From 2-12-FULL-41-17 sp964562855 (GTDB taxonomy: Bacteria; Patescibacteriota; Microgenomatia; Curtissbacterales; GWA2-41-24), in the NCBI GenBank assembly GCA_964562855.1, contig CAZLVB010000002.1, positions 1 through 60,074 on the forward strand: a stretch of DNA of 60,074 nt, given 5' to 3'. The position numbers and the translations under genes are program-made. The notes under the pieces are model-generated. The model was given only the letters and a program-made list of their open reading frames with translations, had not been told where the DNA came from and ran no database searches. Below are positions 38,197 through 46,723 of this stretch, piece by piece; position 1 is the stretch's first letter; each line of letters begins with the position of its first letter.

Positions 38197-39351
38197 TCAC
38201 CTCCCCGATAGCTGTTTAAAATCGTAGTCTTTCTTTGTCATATGACAGTTGTCGCACTTCTGTGCACTTGCTTCCAAAGCCGCACCGCAATTTGGGCAGG
38301 GTTTTGACCCTGCACGAAACAAATCCGGTGCCAGATTAGCTAAGGTGTTAATCGGTGACTGATATAAGTCGCTCAGCACTGACAGACCGCAGGTGCCGCA
38401 AGCAAATCGCCTGATTTGGTTTCCGTACTGAGCCACAAACCCCCCGATACTTGCGTAAACTTGGCGCGCAAATTCGCGGTGTCTGTCTTGTAAAAGTTGC
38501 CCCGCATCAATTAGAGGCAATTCAACACAGCCGTCAACTACCCATTTGGCAAAAGCCATCTCTATCTTTGCCTGCCCCAGTCGCAAGGTTTTATCATCCG
38601 CACCGTTTGCAATCAAGGCGGCCAGCATCCCGGCAAGACTATTTACCCCATCTCGATATTTGGAAAAGTCTTTGCTCTTTGCTTCTAAAAATTCTGCTTC
38701 TGTAGGCATGTCACAAATGTCCTGTCTAAAGACCGAAAAGTCTGCCCCGTCAACAATAATCGGATTTCGTAAAAAATCATTCGGATGAACCTCGCTGCTA
38801 AAATAATTTCCAGCCAGAACAGAATTTGCTTCGCGCCGCTGTCCGTGAAGCGACTTTTCATTCCTCCAGGCGTACATGTCGATTTGCCTCTCTTGCGGAT
38901 CGTATTGCCCGAAAAAGTAAAAGCTGTAACTTCCGCACCCGTCCGGAGGACTTATTAAAAGTACCGCCTTTGGGCCCTTGGAATTTTTAAGCTCCCTTAT
39001 TTTCAAAAATCCCGAAAGCTCGGCCTCTTCTCTGTCACTCGATTTGCCCGCAAGCTTACGCATGTCAATTGCTGCCTGATAACTTTCAATAACATCACCA
39101 AGTGCTTTGTATTTCGGAGAGATTACGCCGTCATCAGCAAATTTGTAACTAAAATGCACTAATTTCTCCTTGGTAAACCTTTCCCAAAATAAATAGACAA
39201 GATCCCGCTGAATCATTCCTCCTACTTCATTCCTGGCTATATCGCTGGAACTCTCATGCTCAAGATGCTCAAAATGCCTTCTATAAAGTTCCGGCCTAAA
39301 ATCCAGATTTTTTTCGCAGGATAATGTGGAATTACAAGTTTCTACTCTCAT
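38197..39351 (-). CDS. Unknown protein with C-terminal zinc ribbons, downstream of a cobalamin riboswitch
   Basis: 384 residues from the ATG at 39351; an ATG at 39372 would add seven residues encoded by a palindromic repeat. The C-terminus has two Cys4 knuckles (ACGTCGLSVL; CPNCGAALEASAQKCDNC). The middle (~100-300) is mixed alpha/beta: AVLLISPPDGCGSYSFYFFGQYDPQERQIDMYAWRNEKSLHGQRREANSVLAG, then helical AKIEMAFAKWVVDGCVELPLID. No signal peptide or TM, so cytoplasmic. I do not recognise the family. It is encoded against the T4SS operon, with the riboswitch 50-70 nt upstream on the same strand, so cobalamin control is inferred. Confidence 0.7.
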   Translation of the reverse strand: MRVETCNSTLSCEKNLDFRPELYRRHFEHLEHESSSDIARNEVGGMIQRDLVYLFWERFTKEKLVHFSYKFADDGVISPKYKALGDVIESYQAAIDMRKLAGKSSDREEAELSGFLKIRELKNSKGPKAVLLISPPDGCGSYSFYFFGQYDPQERQIDMYAWRNEKSLHGQRREANSVLAGNYFSSEVHPNDFLRNPIIVDGADFSVFRQDICDMPTEAEFLEAKSKDFSKYRDGVNSLAGMLAALIANGADDKTLRLGQAKIEMAFAKWVVDGCVELPLIDAGQLLQDRHREFARQVYASIGGFVAQYGNQIRRFACGTCGLSVLSDLYQSPINTLANLAPDLFRAGSKPCPNCGAALEASAQKCDNCHMTKKDYDFKQLSGR

Positions 39352-39421
39352 GCCTGCTCGGGTCCCTCGCATTCGCTCGGGATAAACTCAGGAAAGTTTA
39401 CCCTGAGGAGCGTAGCGACGA
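39352..39421. repeat. Palindromic repeat between riboswitch and zinc-ribbon gene
   Basis: Plus strand: CCCTCGCATTCGCTCGGG, then GATAAACTC-aggaaa-GTTTACC (about 39385-39405), then CTGAGGAGCGTAGCGACGAA. Related units occur at 35105, 39606 and 51515. The insertion separates the aptamer from its gene and contributes a near-start codon. Confidence 0.65.
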
Positions 39422-39422
39422 A

Positions 39423-39574
39423 GGGCGGTCGGTCTCCTGGCTTCCCAAAAACCCAAAAGGGCTGGGTTACAGTTGCGGCACAGCTCCGGATTCACACCGG
39501 ATTTCCGTTTGAAGTATGAGCCTTCTCTCCATCCGAAGCTTTATGCGTAGGACGGAAATGACTCAAACCGCTCC
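39423..39574 (-). promoter_or_regulatory. Cobalamin riboswitch
   Basis: The minus-strand RNA carries the class signatures in order: P1 5' strand AGCGGT with TTTGAGTC (near 39560), GGAAATCCGGTGTGAATCCGG and CTGTGCCGCAACTGTAAC (39466-39512), and the B12 box GCCAGGAGACCGACC (39427-39441) closing with ACCGCC. This is the adenosylcobalamin/cobalamin aptamer core (Rfam Cobalamin type). The aptamer faces the zinc-ribbon gene at 38197-39351. No T-rich terminator is obvious in the expression platform, so control of translation initiation is more likely. Confidence 0.92.
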
Positions 39575-39605
39575 TTCATTGTTAACCGTCAGTTGTCAGA
39601 TGTCA

Positions 39606-39700
39606 ATCCTTCGACGTTGCTCAGGTCTTCGACTCTGAGGAATGAGCCATTGGCTCAGACTCGAAGAGATGGCCCTGAGTTATATCGAATGGGTCAATTG
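39606..39700. repeat. Long nested palindromic repeat
   Basis: CTTCGACTCTGAG (39627-39639) pairs with CTCAGACTCGAAG (39654-39666) with one mismatch; outside it CCTTCGACGTTGCTCAGG and CCCTGAGTTATATCGA are related half-units. It belongs to the CTGAGC.AAGTCGAAGG repeat family and lies between the riboswitch and the VirB6-like gene. Confidence 0.65.
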
Positions 39701-39740
39701 TCAATTGTTATTTCAGGTGCTACTATTGAATTAGCCTGTA

Positions 39741-41303
39741 ATGATAAAAGTAGCTGCCTTGCCTGCGTTAGTCGTTAGTCGTTTTGCTTTAGTCATACTT
39801 GTCGCTTTCCTCTTTTCCCTTTTCACTTTGATTCTCCTCGCCCGCCCCGCCCACGCCACCAGTCACGAACCTAGTCCGTCACCCAGCGCTGAATGCCAAG
39901 TACCAGAGGGCGCTACAGGCCAGCAAGTAATTGACACCTTTAACAAGTGTGCAATTAAGAAAAACGTCTTTGACGACAAGGTCTTTAACATGAACCAAAT
40001 AGCGGGAACGACAGACAGTCTTTACACGATCTTAATCGGTAAATCTCTCCTTCACCCCGAAACTGACGAAGTTACCCAAGGCAAAGGTGCGGTTGCAGCA
40101 ACAGGTAAACTGGCGATGAGCCTGTTCTCTAGGCCCCCGGTTTCCGGTGTAGATTATTTCGCCTCGCAAATTCAGAAATTTAATCCTATTCAGCCAGCCT
40201 ACGCTCAAGGTCTAGGCTTCACGGCACTCACACCCGTTCAGGGATTATGGGAAAAATTCAGGAATGTTTCTTATTTGGGATTCGTCATTGTCTTTGTGAT
40301 CATCGGTTTTATGATTATGTTCCGGGCTCATATTTCCCCGCAGGCAGTGGCTACGGTGCAGGATTCTTTGCCTAGAATTGTTATCGCCTTAATTTTAGTT
40401 ACCTTCAGCTATGCTATCGCCGGTCTGATGATAGACGTAATGTTTTTATCCATTAATGTTGCTATCAAGCTACTACAGCCTGACTATATAGGAGCAGGTA
40501 AAGAAAATCTGGTATTCGAGCAAAGCATCATCCAAATAACCGTACATGCCTGGGACAACATAGTAGGCGGTGTGGCCGGTGCCCTTAATAACATTATAGA
40601 GAGCACTATCGATATTGGCCTTGGAACCATTGGCGATCTTATAGAATGGGGGCTTTCCGGAATCGGAGGACTGATTGCCGGAATTGCCATGCTCTTTATT
40701 ATGTTCAGAGTTTTTCTAATGCTTCTGATGGCATATGTGATGATTCTGATCATGACTTTAGCAGCCCCTTTTTACTTCTTGATTCAGGCTCTTCCCGGCA
40801 ACAACGGCGCCAAGGAATGGTTTAAACAAATGGCCGCAAATGTTTCCGTATTCCCAGTAGTGGCCTTAATGGTCCTGCTCGCCGGAGCACTGACTGGAAT
40901 CGGGGACCTTGGAGGAGGGGGCACAGCTAAAATACCGGATGCAGAGGTTCTCAAGTTTCCGCTTCTTGTTGGTGGTTTTGAAGGAGATAAGATTATTAAA
41001 CTTATCGGATTTGGCATTTTGTTTATGACTCCCGAGGCGGCCAAGATGATTAAAGAAGCAATCGGCGCCAAAGGTCTCGGCGGGGGAGCCGGATTGGGTG
41101 CCGGCGCAGCCGCACTTGGGTCTGGGGCTGGCGTTCTTGCTGCTGGAGGAAAACGCGTTGGTGAGAGCCGCCTTGGAAGAGCCTATTCAGACATTATGGA
41201 ACATCGAGGTCGAGAAGGGTCTCAAAGGATAATAAATAGAATTTCCGGAACCAATGCCGAGGGAGCACCAAATATACTAGCCAGAGGCAAATTGCCGAAG
41301 TAA
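39741..41303 (+). CDS. VirB6/TrbL-like T4SS inner-membrane protein
   Basis: 520 residues. Signal/TM at the N-terminus (LVILVAFLFSLFTLILLARPAHA), an extracytoplasmic segment (~45-160), then six or so TM helices: VSYLGFVIVFVIIGFMIMF, IVIALILVTFSYAIAGLMIDVMF, the long GGLIAGIAMLFIMFRVFLMLLMAYVMILIMTLAAPFYFLIQALPG and NVSVFPVVALMVLLAGALTG. The LAPFYFL...WFKQMAANVSVFPV stretch is typical of VirB6/TrbL proteins, which form the inner-membrane channel. A Gly-rich cytoplasmic tail follows (GLGGGAGLGAGAAALGSGAG). The N-terminal 14 residues come from a GTTAGTC simple repeat, so the start is uncertain. Confidence 0.85.
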   Translation: MIKVAALPALVVSRFALVILVAFLFSLFTLILLARPAHATSHEPSPSPSAECQVPEGATGQQVIDTFNKCAIKKNVFDDKVFNMNQIAGTTDSLYTILIGKSLLHPETDEVTQGKGAVAATGKLAMSLFSRPPVSGVDYFASQIQKFNPIQPAYAQGLGFTALTPVQGLWEKFRNVSYLGFVIVFVIIGFMIMFRAHISPQAVATVQDSLPRIVIALILVTFSYAIAGLMIDVMFLSINVAIKLLQPDYIGAGKENLVFEQSIIQITVHAWDNIVGGVAGALNNIIESTIDIGLGTIGDLIEWGLSGIGGLIAGIAMLFIMFRVFLMLLMAYVMILIMTLAAPFYFLIQALPGNNGAKEWFKQMAANVSVFPVVALMVLLAGALTGIGDLGGGGTAKIPDAEVLKFPLLVGGFEGDKIIKLIGFGILFMTPEAAKMIKEAIGAKGLGGGAGLGAGAAALGSGAGVLAAGGKRVGESRLGRAYSDIMEHRGREGSQRIINRISGTNAEGAPNILARGKLPK

Positions 41304-41306
41304 TTT

Positions 41307-44300
41307 TTATTTCCCTAATTCTGCAAAAGTATAGCCGAATAGTCTTTTAATAAACTCCCAGATCATCGCAATCGAAACTCCAAATGGTAAGAATTTACTT
41401 TCCCAAGCGGCAAAACGGGCAACTTCCCCATATTGCCTCGTTCTTCTAAAAACTACATTCCCTAAAAATTTTCCTTTTGCAAACCCTAATAACTCATGCT
41501 TAAAATAATTCCCCTGCTCCTTCTTAATCGCACCATTTTGCACGAGGAGGTCTACAAGACTTTCGCCAGCACCTGACTGCATATTATCAACGTCTAATAA
41601 TCTTCTCCAATGCTTATTGGCAATCTCCCAATGAATTTTAACTGCCATGTTCATCCAAGGCCAGAGTCTGACATTTCTCCCAGAGTAAAAAACAGCGTCT
41701 TTATCGTTAATTTGTAAGAACCTTTCGTTTGATGGATCACGCATGTAACCCTGAAGTTGACTCCTGTCAAAATATGCCAACGCTGCTTTTCTATCAGAAT
41801 ACAAATCGATCATTTCAAATTGACGTAATTTATGGGCGATTGTACTAAAGCGCGCTTGAGAAAAAGAAAAAAATGAGGTATCACCGCTGTCGATCATTTC
41901 AGCAATTGCTGCTGATCTCGCCCAACCAATAAACCCTTCAAAATAAGGGTCCCTGACACCGCTGTTTGGATCATTTGCGCTCTCAGTCTCAAGCGCACGG
42001 CGGTAACTTTCGTCCGGAACAAAATCAGCTTTTCTCATCATCTCTTTTGTACGTCTCTCGACTTCTTCAAGCTGTTCAGCCGTCATAAAATATTTTGCAA
42101 ACCGAACCATCGTTCTGTTTTGAGGTAAAAGATTACCGTGCTCTCCAAGAAGTTTTTTTCTGAAAATAGCATTGACCTCAGTCTCTTCATACCCCCGACC
42201 ACGCTCTTCATTGATAATAAAGTCCATAAAATGATCTATATGCCTGCTGTAAAACATCTTTGTGTGCTGGGCAAAAGCAATTTGCTGGGGAACTTGCGCT
42301 AACTTTTTGGTTTTATAATTGACACCATAAATTCGAATGATGTCAAAATCCGACCAGGCAAAGGCCCAAGCTAAATGATAGGCGTTCTTATCGACAGCTT
42401 CCAGAAAACCGAATTTATCCAACTCGTCAATTAATTCTTGAGTCCGCTGCTGGCGCAATTCCTCAATCTTGCTTTCCAATTCCTGGCCTGTATATTTTTC
42501 TCTTAACTGTTGCTCTAACATTAAAAACCGCTCATCTTTTTCAAGACGAAGTCCTCGTGTTACCAACACATGTTTAAGACGTTCTCTTAATTCAGCACGG
42601 CGTTTATCCAAATTGTCGGCACCGTCTTTGTCCTTGCCGAATGCTCCAAGAAGCGTATTAGTATCCAACCAGCTTTGGATTGCTTCTGCCATATTAGCCA
42701 CATCGTATCGCCATGCCCTGTTGATTATCCTCATCAATTGCTGTTTTTCCGAAGGCGATAAATTATCAAGATCTGCCACACTGTTAATTCTGCCAAATAG
42801 CGTTTCGTTACCTCTGGACGACAATTTTTTAACAAATTCAAATATTACGATTTTTTCATCATCCCCTGTGTTTGCATCAAGGTGCAATTCCCTTTTTGTC
42901 ATTTCTTCGACGTTGTTCATTCTCTTTCGTTCATCTTCAAGCTGACCGAAATAAATGCTCACCGCCTCATCTAACAAGTTTAGATATTCCTGATCATTTT
43001 CACTCATAAACTTTCTTAATCGGCTATCGTGTGCAAATCTTTTGGCAAAGTTGACCCAAGTCTCATCGTCAAAGAGATTTTGGAATACATTAATTAACGT
43101 ATCAGGATTCATAGTTGCCCTCTCAAGCTGTACACGAAAGGAATGAAATGCCTGGAAAGCTTTTAGTTCTTCATTCAGTTCATTTAAAATTCTGCGTCCT
43201 TCTGAATCCTCGGTTTGAACCCTTTCAATCATACGGATTGCTTTCCCGATGTTCTCTTGTAATTGTTCAGGCGTGTAATCCGTCCTCTCGATAAAGCGAT
43301 AAATATTGGTGATACGCTCTGGAACCTCCTGCCACCTTGCTGGGGGTTTTGTTAAAAGGTCAATGCTTACGCTTTCCTCGGTTCCATATATCTCTTTTGT
43401 CGCTCTCCATGCCCTAAGACCAACTACCTCCCCGCCTATGCTTCGCTCATAATCTCTGGAGACTTTATCGATAATTCCTCTTGTACGTGTCACATTCCCT
43501 TCAGAATCAGTGTAAATTCCACCAAAAACATACGCCCGAACATTCTCCGGTTTGTTCCAGCCGGCAAGAATTCCCTGAAGCTGGGTACCTAAGGCAATTT
43601 CCAAATCTTCCAGTATAATCTTTCTCATTTTGTCATCCATTCGGTCATAGACAGTTTGAAAGTCTTTGTCCAAATCCTCAAATTTGCTCTTAAAGTTTTC
43701 AATTGGCCTGGAAGTTAGAAATGTTTCCAAAATTTCGATGGCTTTTCTACCATCAGGCAGTGGAGGCTCGTAATGCTCCGAAGTATATATCGCCTCTTCA
43801 ATTGTAGTAACAAAATCATACACATTTAAAAATTGCCTTTGCTGGACCGACAGATTAAACTCGTTGATTGCCTCCTGCAACCTACCTGTCCAAGTGATCC
43901 ACTGTGGATTATCTGGTGTATTGTCCCCCGTGCGGACTAAAATCTTTAATTTTGCGATAATTTCTCTCAAAGGAAGTGTTTGAACTGCGGTTTCGGCTTC
44001 TGGTTCTTCTTCTCCTTCCATTGCGCCCGGCCCGCCTTTTTCGGTTGCCTGGGCAAATTCTTCGACCTCCAAATAATGTTCGGCCTTATCAGCAGTTAAT
44101 GTTTCCTCGTCAGTACTCTGTACTTTAGCAATTAATTTCTTAGCCAGTGCTTTTTCTACCTTTAAATGAGTCTCAGTACCCTCCATGCTCTCCTGTTCAT
44201 ACTCAAAATCTTTATCGTCTAATTTAATAGCCTTTGCGTTTCTTAAAACACTTTGTGCTTCCGCGACAATCTCTCCGTCCGTCATCTTATTGACTACTTT

Positions 44301-44624
44301 CTGGTCAAGCCCTCCAAATTCAAGGAGTAGATTTTTGAACTGAAGTAATTCCCCGGGAGAAACTACTACTTTGTGCTCATCTTGGATCGCGGCTATTATC
44401 TTTATCGCGCTTTTTGCTTTTTTGTAAGGGATTACAGGATGATCTTCTTCTTTTACCTCTAGCTTTCTAGTTTGAGACTGCTGTTTTTCTTCATTTTGCT
44501 TTCTCTCTGCTCGTTTTTGGCTGCGTTTTTCCTCTGCCTTGCTTCTGGCGCGTTTCGTCTCGCCATCACTTTGCCTTTTTTCTTTGGATTCCTCTTCTTG
44601 GCGTTGTGGCACTGCCTCCGCCAT
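41307..44624 (-). CDS. Very large cytoplasmic protein of the T4SS locus, unknown
   Basis: 1105 residues from the ATG at 44624, chosen because AAAGGGGG lies 7 nt upstream; open frame continues to 44744 without a ribosome-binding site. Residues 1-45 are a highly charged segment (REEESKEKRQSDGETKRARSKAEEKRSQKRAERKQ). The rest is almost all helical and soluble, with possible repeats (VYDFVTTIEEAIYTSEHYEPPLPDGRKAIEILETFL; DLDNLSPSEKQQLMRIINRAWRY). The last 30 residues are hydrophobic/aromatic (FLPFGVSIAMIWEFIKRLFGYTFAELGK), perhaps a membrane tether. No domain recognised. Encoded antiparallel to the T4SS genes, convergent with virB6-like; perhaps a substrate, cytoplasmic scaffold or surface-attached protein. 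Confidence 0.75.
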   Translation of the reverse strand: MAEAVPQRQEEESKEKRQSDGETKRARSKAEEKRSQKRAERKQNEEKQQSQTRKLEVKEEDHPVIPYKKAKSAIKIIAAIQDEHKVVVSPGELLQFKNLLLEFGGLDQKVVNKMTDGEIVAEAQSVLRNAKAIKLDDKDFEYEQESMEGTETHLKVEKALAKKLIAKVQSTDEETLTADKAEHYLEVEEFAQATEKGGPGAMEGEEEPEAETAVQTLPLREIIAKLKILVRTGDNTPDNPQWITWTGRLQEAINEFNLSVQQRQFLNVYDFVTTIEEAIYTSEHYEPPLPDGRKAIEILETFLTSRPIENFKSKFEDLDKDFQTVYDRMDDKMRKIILEDLEIALGTQLQGILAGWNKPENVRAYVFGGIYTDSEGNVTRTRGIIDKVSRDYERSIGGEVVGLRAWRATKEIYGTEESVSIDLLTKPPARWQEVPERITNIYRFIERTDYTPEQLQENIGKAIRMIERVQTEDSEGRRILNELNEELKAFQAFHSFRVQLERATMNPDTLINVFQNLFDDETWVNFAKRFAHDSRLRKFMSENDQEYLNLLDEAVSIYFGQLEDERKRMNNVEEMTKRELHLDANTGDDEKIVIFEFVKKLSSRGNETLFGRINSVADLDNLSPSEKQQLMRIINRAWRYDVANMAEAIQSWLDTNTLLGAFGKDKDGADNLDKRRAELRERLKHVLVTRGLRLEKDERFLMLEQQLREKYTGQELESKIEELRQQRTQELIDELDKFGFLEAVDKNAYHLAWAFAWSDFDIIRIYGVNYKTKKLAQVPQQIAFAQHTKMFYSRHIDHFMDFIINEERGRGYEETEVNAIFRKKLLGEHGNLLPQNRTMVRFAKYFMTAEQLEEVERRTKEMMRKADFVPDESYRRALETESANDPNSGVRDPYFEGFIGWARSAAIAEMIDSGDTSFFSFSQARFSTIAHKLRQFEMIDLYSDRKAALAYFDRSQLQGYMRDPSNERFLQINDKDAVFYSGRNVRLWPWMNMAVKIHWEIANKHWRRLLDVDNMQSGAGESLVDLLVQNGAIKKEQGNYFKHELLGFAKGKFLGNVVFRRTRQYGEVARFAAWESKFLPFGVSIAMIWEFIKRLFGYTFAELGK

Positions 44625-44805
44625 CTTATTTCCCCCTTTAATTCTAGGGTAAGAGCTTTGGGTACCAATTGCAACAAATTGCTCGTTCATTGGGGGAGAG
44701 TTTAACTTAAGTATGTCTAGCTCGTCTTGATATCTAGCTAACAAAAGGCTAACAAGAGCAAATGGTGATAATTGTTGGATTGTTATATTGTTAAATTGTT
44801 CAAGA

Positions 44806-45186
44806 ATGGCTGAACAAAAATATTTGCAGCTAAATGACCTTAGCTGCTATAAAAGGGCCTTAGCGCTATCAAACTACGTCTGGGATATTGTGATCTCATG
44901 GGAGTGGTTTGCCAAAAGAACAGTTGGGGTGCAGTTTGTCACGGCGATTGACTCGATATCAGCAAACATTGCCGAGGGTTTCGGAAGATATGGTAAAAAG
45001 GATAAAATTAAATTCTACTTTTACAGTTTTGGTTCAGTTAAAGAAGGCTTAGACTGGAACGAAAAATCTAAAATCAGAAAGCTTTTAACTAAAAAGCAGT
45101 ATGAACACATTCTCAATGAACTCCAGGCCTTACCTAAAGAAATCCACCATCTTATAAAATTCACCAAGGAGAAACTAAAAGATTAA
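44806..45186 (+). CDS. Four-helix-bundle protein (23S rRNA IVP-like)
   Basis: 126 residues from the ATG at 44806 (MAEQKYLQLNDLSCYKRALALSNYVWDIV). It has WFAKRTVGVQFVTAIDSISANIAEGFGRYGKKDKIKFYFYSFGSVKEGLDWNEKSK, the S23/IVP core with the Q...A..S+.ANIAEG.GR motif. Last helices: KKQYEHILNELQALPKEIHHLIKF. It is a free-standing member of a family usually found in rRNA insertions; a second divergent member is at 29844. The upstream 60 nt are repetitive (TTGTTGGATTGTTATATTG). Confidence 0.9.
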   Translation: MAEQKYLQLNDLSCYKRALALSNYVWDIVISWEWFAKRTVGVQFVTAIDSISANIAEGFGRYGKKDKIKFYFYSFGSVKEGLDWNEKSKIRKLLTKKQYEHILNELQALPKEIHHLIKFTKEKLKD

Positions 45187-45222
45187 CAATACAACAATAC
45201 AGCAATATAACAATCTTGTCTT

Positions 45223-46560
45223 ATGATCATCTTCGAATCCACCTTTCCCGCAAATTACAGGGAGAAGGAAATAAAAGCAATATTAGATCTGTTAACCACC
45301 GGAAAATTCTGCCAAATCGTCTGTATTCCGGGCGCGGGCAAGGCTACCATCTTGCGGCTTCTTGCCCACAACCGCGATGTTTTAAAATTTCACCTCAAAG
45401 AAAAAGAGATTAATACTCGCTTTTTTTATCTAAACCTACTTGAGCTTGCTGATTTCAGCCAGGCTGATATTGCCACGTTCATACTTACTCACCTTGAGGC
45501 GAAAGTCGAGGGCTCGCCTGACCCGCTAGCTTTGACAAAAAAAGTTGCTGAATCTGTCAATAAACTGGTCACCTCCGGCCAAAGCGTCTTTCTCCTTTTC
45601 GACCATTTCGACGAATACCAGAACAAGCTGCCCAGACCCCTCTTCCAAATGTTGAGAAATCTGAGGAGTATAGCTAAATATAAGTTCGCTGTAGCCTTCG
45701 CTACAAGGCGAGACTTAGTTCAACTTGTTGATCCTGAAATACTAAAAGATTTCTACGATTTTTTTGTCGACAACTGCGTTTATCTTTCTGTGTATGACGA
45801 ATCCGCCATCAATCTTCTTTTTTTGCAGATTGAGAAAGTTTTTGCAAAGAAGCTTTCAGGCGCTGACAAACAGAAAATCACACATCTTGCAGGCGGACAT
45901 ATCAAACTCACTAAAGTCATAGCGGAATCGTTTCTTCGAGACAACATTTCTCTTGATAGTGCAAACTTACTTACTACACCGATTGTCAAAGCAACACTTT
46001 CTGAGATTTGGCTAACACTTACTGCCCAAGAACAGCAAACCACTAGATCGATTGTCCAAAATCAAAAAGTCGCAGAAGATGCCCTGGAAAATCTTCTCAA
46101 GTTCGACCTGCTCAAAAAACAATTCAACCTGCCTCGCCGGCAGGCAGGCAATACAACAATTCAACCCGCTCCGACTCGCGTCGAGCGAGGCGAGCAATAT
46201 CTCTTTACCATCCCACTTTTTAAAGAATTTGTAGCAAGTATCCCTCCAACCATAATCGAAGAAAAAATCACTTTTGATCCCAACACCAAAGACATACTTA
46301 AAGGCCAAAATCTGCTTACCGATTTGCTTTCGCCTGGCGAATACCGCCTCCTACAGTACTTCATACTCAATCAAGGCAAAGTTGTCACTCGCGACGAAAT
46401 CATCAAGGTTGTCTGGCATGAAGCCCAAATCGCCGAAGGTATCACGGACGAGGCCATTGACCAGCTAATTTACCGGCTTCGCAAAAAAACCGAGGACGAT
46501 CCGAACAACCCAAAACACACACAGACAGTCAAAGGCCAGGGCTTCCGCTTCCAACCCTGA
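45223..46560 (+). CDS. STAND-like ATPase with C-terminal OmpR-type winged helix
   Basis: 445 residues. P-loop-like CIPGAGKATILRLLA (residues ~33-47) has GKAT in place of GKS/T. Walker B-like VFLLFDHFDEYQN (~123) and a sensor-like AFATRRDLV follow, with helical regulatory segments to ~300. The winged-helix DNA-binding domain is at the C-terminus (LLSPGEYRLLQYFILNQGKVVTRDEIIKVVW, DEAIDQLIYRLRKKTEDDPNNPKHTQTVKGQGFRF), as in OmpR/PhoB effector domains. A segment near residues 305-327 is encoded by palindromic repeats (46136-46199), so it was inserted in frame. It is a candidate regulator of the neighbouring T4SS operon. Confidence 0.8.
   Translation: MIIFESTFPANYREKEIKAILDLLTTGKFCQIVCIPGAGKATILRLLAHNRDVLKFHLKEKEINTRFFYLNLLELADFSQADIATFILTHLEAKVEGSPDPLALTKKVAESVNKLVTSGQSVFLLFDHFDEYQNKLPRPLFQMLRNLRSIAKYKFAVAFATRRDLVQLVDPEILKDFYDFFVDNCVYLSVYDESAINLLFLQIEKVFAKKLSGADKQKITHLAGGHIKLTKVIAESFLRDNISLDSANLLTTPIVKATLSEIWLTLTAQEQQTTRSIVQNQKVAEDALENLLKFDLLKKQFNLPRRQAGNTTIQPAPTRVERGEQYLFTIPLFKEFVASIPPTIIEEKITFDPNTKDILKGQNLLTDLLSPGEYRLLQYFILNQGKVVTRDEIIKVVWHEAQIAEGITDEAIDQLIYRLRKKTEDDPNNPKHTQTVKGQGFRFQP
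46136..46199. repeat. Two palindromic elements inserted in frame in the ATPase gene
   Basis: CCTGCC...GGCAGGCAGG (46131-46148) and ACTCGCGTCGAGCGAGGCGAG (46173-46193) preceded by CAACAATTCAACCC. The second block recurs at 32070-32114 in an intergenic position with the same flanks (CAACAATTTAACCC). Confidence 0.75.
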
Positions 46561-46723
46561 CTTTAAAACATTTAACGTTAATCGGTTACGAGGCTCGTAT
46601 CACGAAACGGGCATCGTCACCGCAGAACTCTTAACGACTGCTTGTGAAAATTAGCCAAAACTGAGGCTATGTGGCTCCACTTTCCGCCTCTTGTTTCATA
46701 TGGTATGGTGCTAGGGAACAGCC

